From the NCBI RefSeq assembly GCF_048323675.1, contig NZ_JBLWFK010000009.1, positions 1 through 64,000 on the forward strand: 64,000 bases of DNA, in the 5' to 3' direction. Source of the DNA: Mangrovimicrobium sp048323675. GTDB lineage: Bacteria > Pseudomonadota > Gammaproteobacteria > Pseudomonadales > Halieaceae. This document shows positions 62,528-64,000 of this stretch, one piece after another. The notes under the pieces were generated by a model, which was not told the origin of the DNA, did no database searches, and worked only from the letters and a program-made list of their open reading frames with translations. The position numbers and the translations under genes were made by a program. Position 1 is the first letter of the stretch, and each line of letters starts with the position of its first letter.

Positions 62528-63302
62528 TGGCGTCCTCCCCGGGTTCGCCGGCCTCGCGCACCAGCAACACCTCCGAGGCGACGAAGCGCGAGGTGGGCAC
62601 CGTCAGCACCCCCTGCTCCGCTTCCAGCACCACCGCCGTGCTGAGCAATTCGATGATCCGCCCCTGCCGGTCGCCGATGCGCACCACATCGCCGATCCGG
62701 TAGCGATCGAGGGCGCGCCGGGCGAGCAGGTTTTCCACCAGCTGCCGGCTGCCGAGGGCGAAGGCCAGGGACAGCCCGCCGAAGAAAAAGCCCAGCAGGA
62801 TGACGATGACGTTGGAGAGAAAGGTAATGTCGATCGCGGTTTGGGCCAGGCCGGTGAGCACCGCCGCGATGATCACCAGCAACTGGGCGAAGCGCGGTAC
62901 CAGATGGTCCGAGTGCAGGCCCATCAGGCCGCTCACCAGGGTGCGCACCACCATGCCCAGGAGATACCCGGACAGGATGATGAAGCCGCCGAGGATGACC
63001 TGGGGAATGTACAGCAGCAGGCGGTCGAGCCACTGCCGGACGACGGAAATATCGAGGGATTGCAGGGCCAGCAGCAGGAACACCACCAGCGTGCCGTAGT
63101 AGACGCCCGCGCGCAGGGACTTGCGCAGCATGTGCAGGTCCACCTGCTCCAGCCGGCTGCGCGCCCGGTGCCGCAGATAGGCTTCCAGGCGGATCAGCCA
63201 GTGTTCGGTGAGCCGCGCCAGCACCCCGGCCACGACAAAGCCGGCAATGGCGATCAGGATCGCCAGCAGTTCCGGGTGTTCATTGAGAAATTCGGTGGGC
63301 AT
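62517..63302 (-). CDS. small-conductance mechanosensitive channel-like protein (MscS)
   Basis: This 261-residue inner-membrane protein has four to five helices followed by an MscS beta domain: VENLLARRALDRYRIGDVVRIGDRQGRIIELLSTAVVLEAEQGVLTVPTSRF. The pore-helix region (VILLGFFFGGLSLAFALGSRQL) is Gly/Ala-rich as in MscS. It lacks most of the large cytoplasmic cage. It likely releases or conducts ions under membrane tension. ATG 63302; the frame to 63524 is rejected. It is first gene of the mscS-CBS-mgtE run. Confidence 0.87.
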   Translation of the reverse strand: MPTEFLNEHPELLAILIAIAGFVVAGVLARLTEHWLIRLEAYLRHRARSRLEQVDLHMLRKSLRAGVYYGTLVVFLLLALQSLDISVVRQWLDRLLLYIPQVILGGFIILSGYLLGMVVRTLVSGLMGLHSDHLVPRFAQLLVIIAAVLTGLAQTAIDITFLSNVIVILLGFFFGGLSLAFALGSRQLVENLLARRALDRYRIGDVVRIGDRQGRIIELLSTAVVLEAEQGVLTVPTSRFVASEVLLVREAGEPGEDANGD

Positions 63303-63381
63303 TGCGCAGTGCCTGTTGCAAACAACTACCAGCAGCGTAGTAGCCGGACACGCGGGATGCCACCGGGAGCGTTTGCACAGC

Positions 63382-64000
63382 CTACTGCGGCGACTGTTCG
63401 GCCTCCGCTCGGTCAGCAGCGACAGGGTTTTCCGCGCCGCCGCCTGCAGCGGCCGTATCTTCCGCCTCCCCCCGCGGGTCGAGTTCGAAACTGGCCGGCG
63501 CTGCTTCGGAGGCCGCCGCGGCAAAGTGGGTCTGTTCGCCCGTGCTGACGGCGCGCGGCTCGCGCATGAATTTCAGGAACAGCCCGGCAAACACCAGGCA
63601 CACCACGGCAAACCCCCAGAACAGGCTGTTGGCGCCCCAGATCGCCATGCACTGGCCGAGAATGATCGGCGCGAGAATGGCGCCGCAGCCGTTGAGCAGG
63701 AGCACCGAGGTACCGATCTCCACGAACTCCTCGCTGCTGGAGACATCCGCCGCCGTGGCCAGCGACACCGCGTACATCGGCATAATCGTCGCGCCGAATA
63801 ACACTACCGTGAACAGGAACGCCGCATGGCCCGCGCTCAGCGCCACCGCGATGGAGGCGACGCTGTTGGCCAGTGCCAGCAGCACCAGGATCTGGCGCCG
63901 GTCGCGCCGGTCCGACAGCAGGCCGATCGGGTACTGGAACAGGGCGCCGCCGATGATCGCCGAGGTCATGAAGGCGGTCACCGCCAGCTGGCTGGCGTCC
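63382..64000 (-). CDS. MFS transporter, C-terminal part
   Basis: The N terminus lies past the right edge, so only about 206 residues are visible. Membrane segments include TAFMTSAIIGGALFQYPIGLLSDRRDRRQILVLLALANSV, with the MFS loop motif G-x-L-S-D-R-x-D-R-R. YAVSLATAADVSSSEEFVEIGTSVLLLNGCGAILAPIILG resembles the YcaD-type family. The C-terminal 45 residues are an acidic, Ala-rich cytoplasmic tail. The substrate is unknown. The gene runs toward mscS, about 80 bp away. Confidence 0.85.
   Translation of the reverse strand, partial: DASQLAVTAFMTSAIIGGALFQYPIGLLSDRRDRRQILVLLALANSVASIAVALSAGHAAFLFTVVLFGATIMPMYAVSLATAADVSSSEEFVEIGTSVLLLNGCGAILAPIILGQCMAIWGANSLFWGFAVVCLVFAGLFLKFMREPRAVSTGEQTHFAAAASEAAPASFELDPRGEAEDTAAAGGGAENPVAADRAEAEQSPQ

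Overview
The window is chromosomal DNA from a high-GC marine-type gammaproteobacterium. The best guess is the Cellvibrionales/Halieaceae group. This is inferred from the E. coli/Pseudomonas-like order rlmE-ftsH-folP-glmM-tpiA-secG-tRNA-Leu-tRNA-fMet-rimP-nusA-infB-rbfA-truB-rpsO-pnp, from the sulfotransferase-rich polysaccharide genes, and from protein style; no database search was possible. No phage, insertion sequence with a transposase, CRISPR array or rRNA was seen.

Layout. 1-186 is the end of acetyl-CoA synthetase. 187-706 is an intergenic stretch full of long hairpins. 707-7551 (minus strand) carries a SEC-C/TPR/GT41 glycosyltransferase, an exported CxxCH protein, a PhoX-like protein and a Tat-type FAD oxidoreductase. 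7694-23868 (minus strand) is the housekeeping block for translation, RNA processing, cell-wall sugar and folate synthesis, with two tRNAs. yhbY diverges from rlmE. A small Fur-box-controlled gene pair follows, then greA-carB-carA on the minus strand.

30986-56764 is a large surface-polysaccharide region. It holds six probable glycosyltransferases, five sulfotransferase-like proteins, two OafA-type acyltransferases, an MBOAT (AlgI-like) acyltransferase with two AlgJ/AlgX-like partners, two to three methyltransferase-like proteins and a lipoprotein sulfatase. Together they suggest a sulfated, O-acetylated and O-methylated glycan. No flippase, polymerase or ABC exporter lies inside the window. 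cbpA-cbpM, a PEP mutase/isocitrate lyase family enzyme, and an MscS-CBS-MgtE ion transport operon follow. An MFS transporter is cut by the right edge.

The most unusual signal is a set of ten long intergenic stem-loops in three families. Within families A and B the loop and the inner few base pairs are conserved between copies, while the outer arms (about 10-21 bp) usually differ completely and yet remain perfectly or almost perfectly self-complementary. Families B and C and one expanded family A copy carry inner hairpins built around CATCC(A)TG. These elements sit in nearly every gene-free gap longer than about 320 bp and in no gene. I do not recognise them as a described repeat class.
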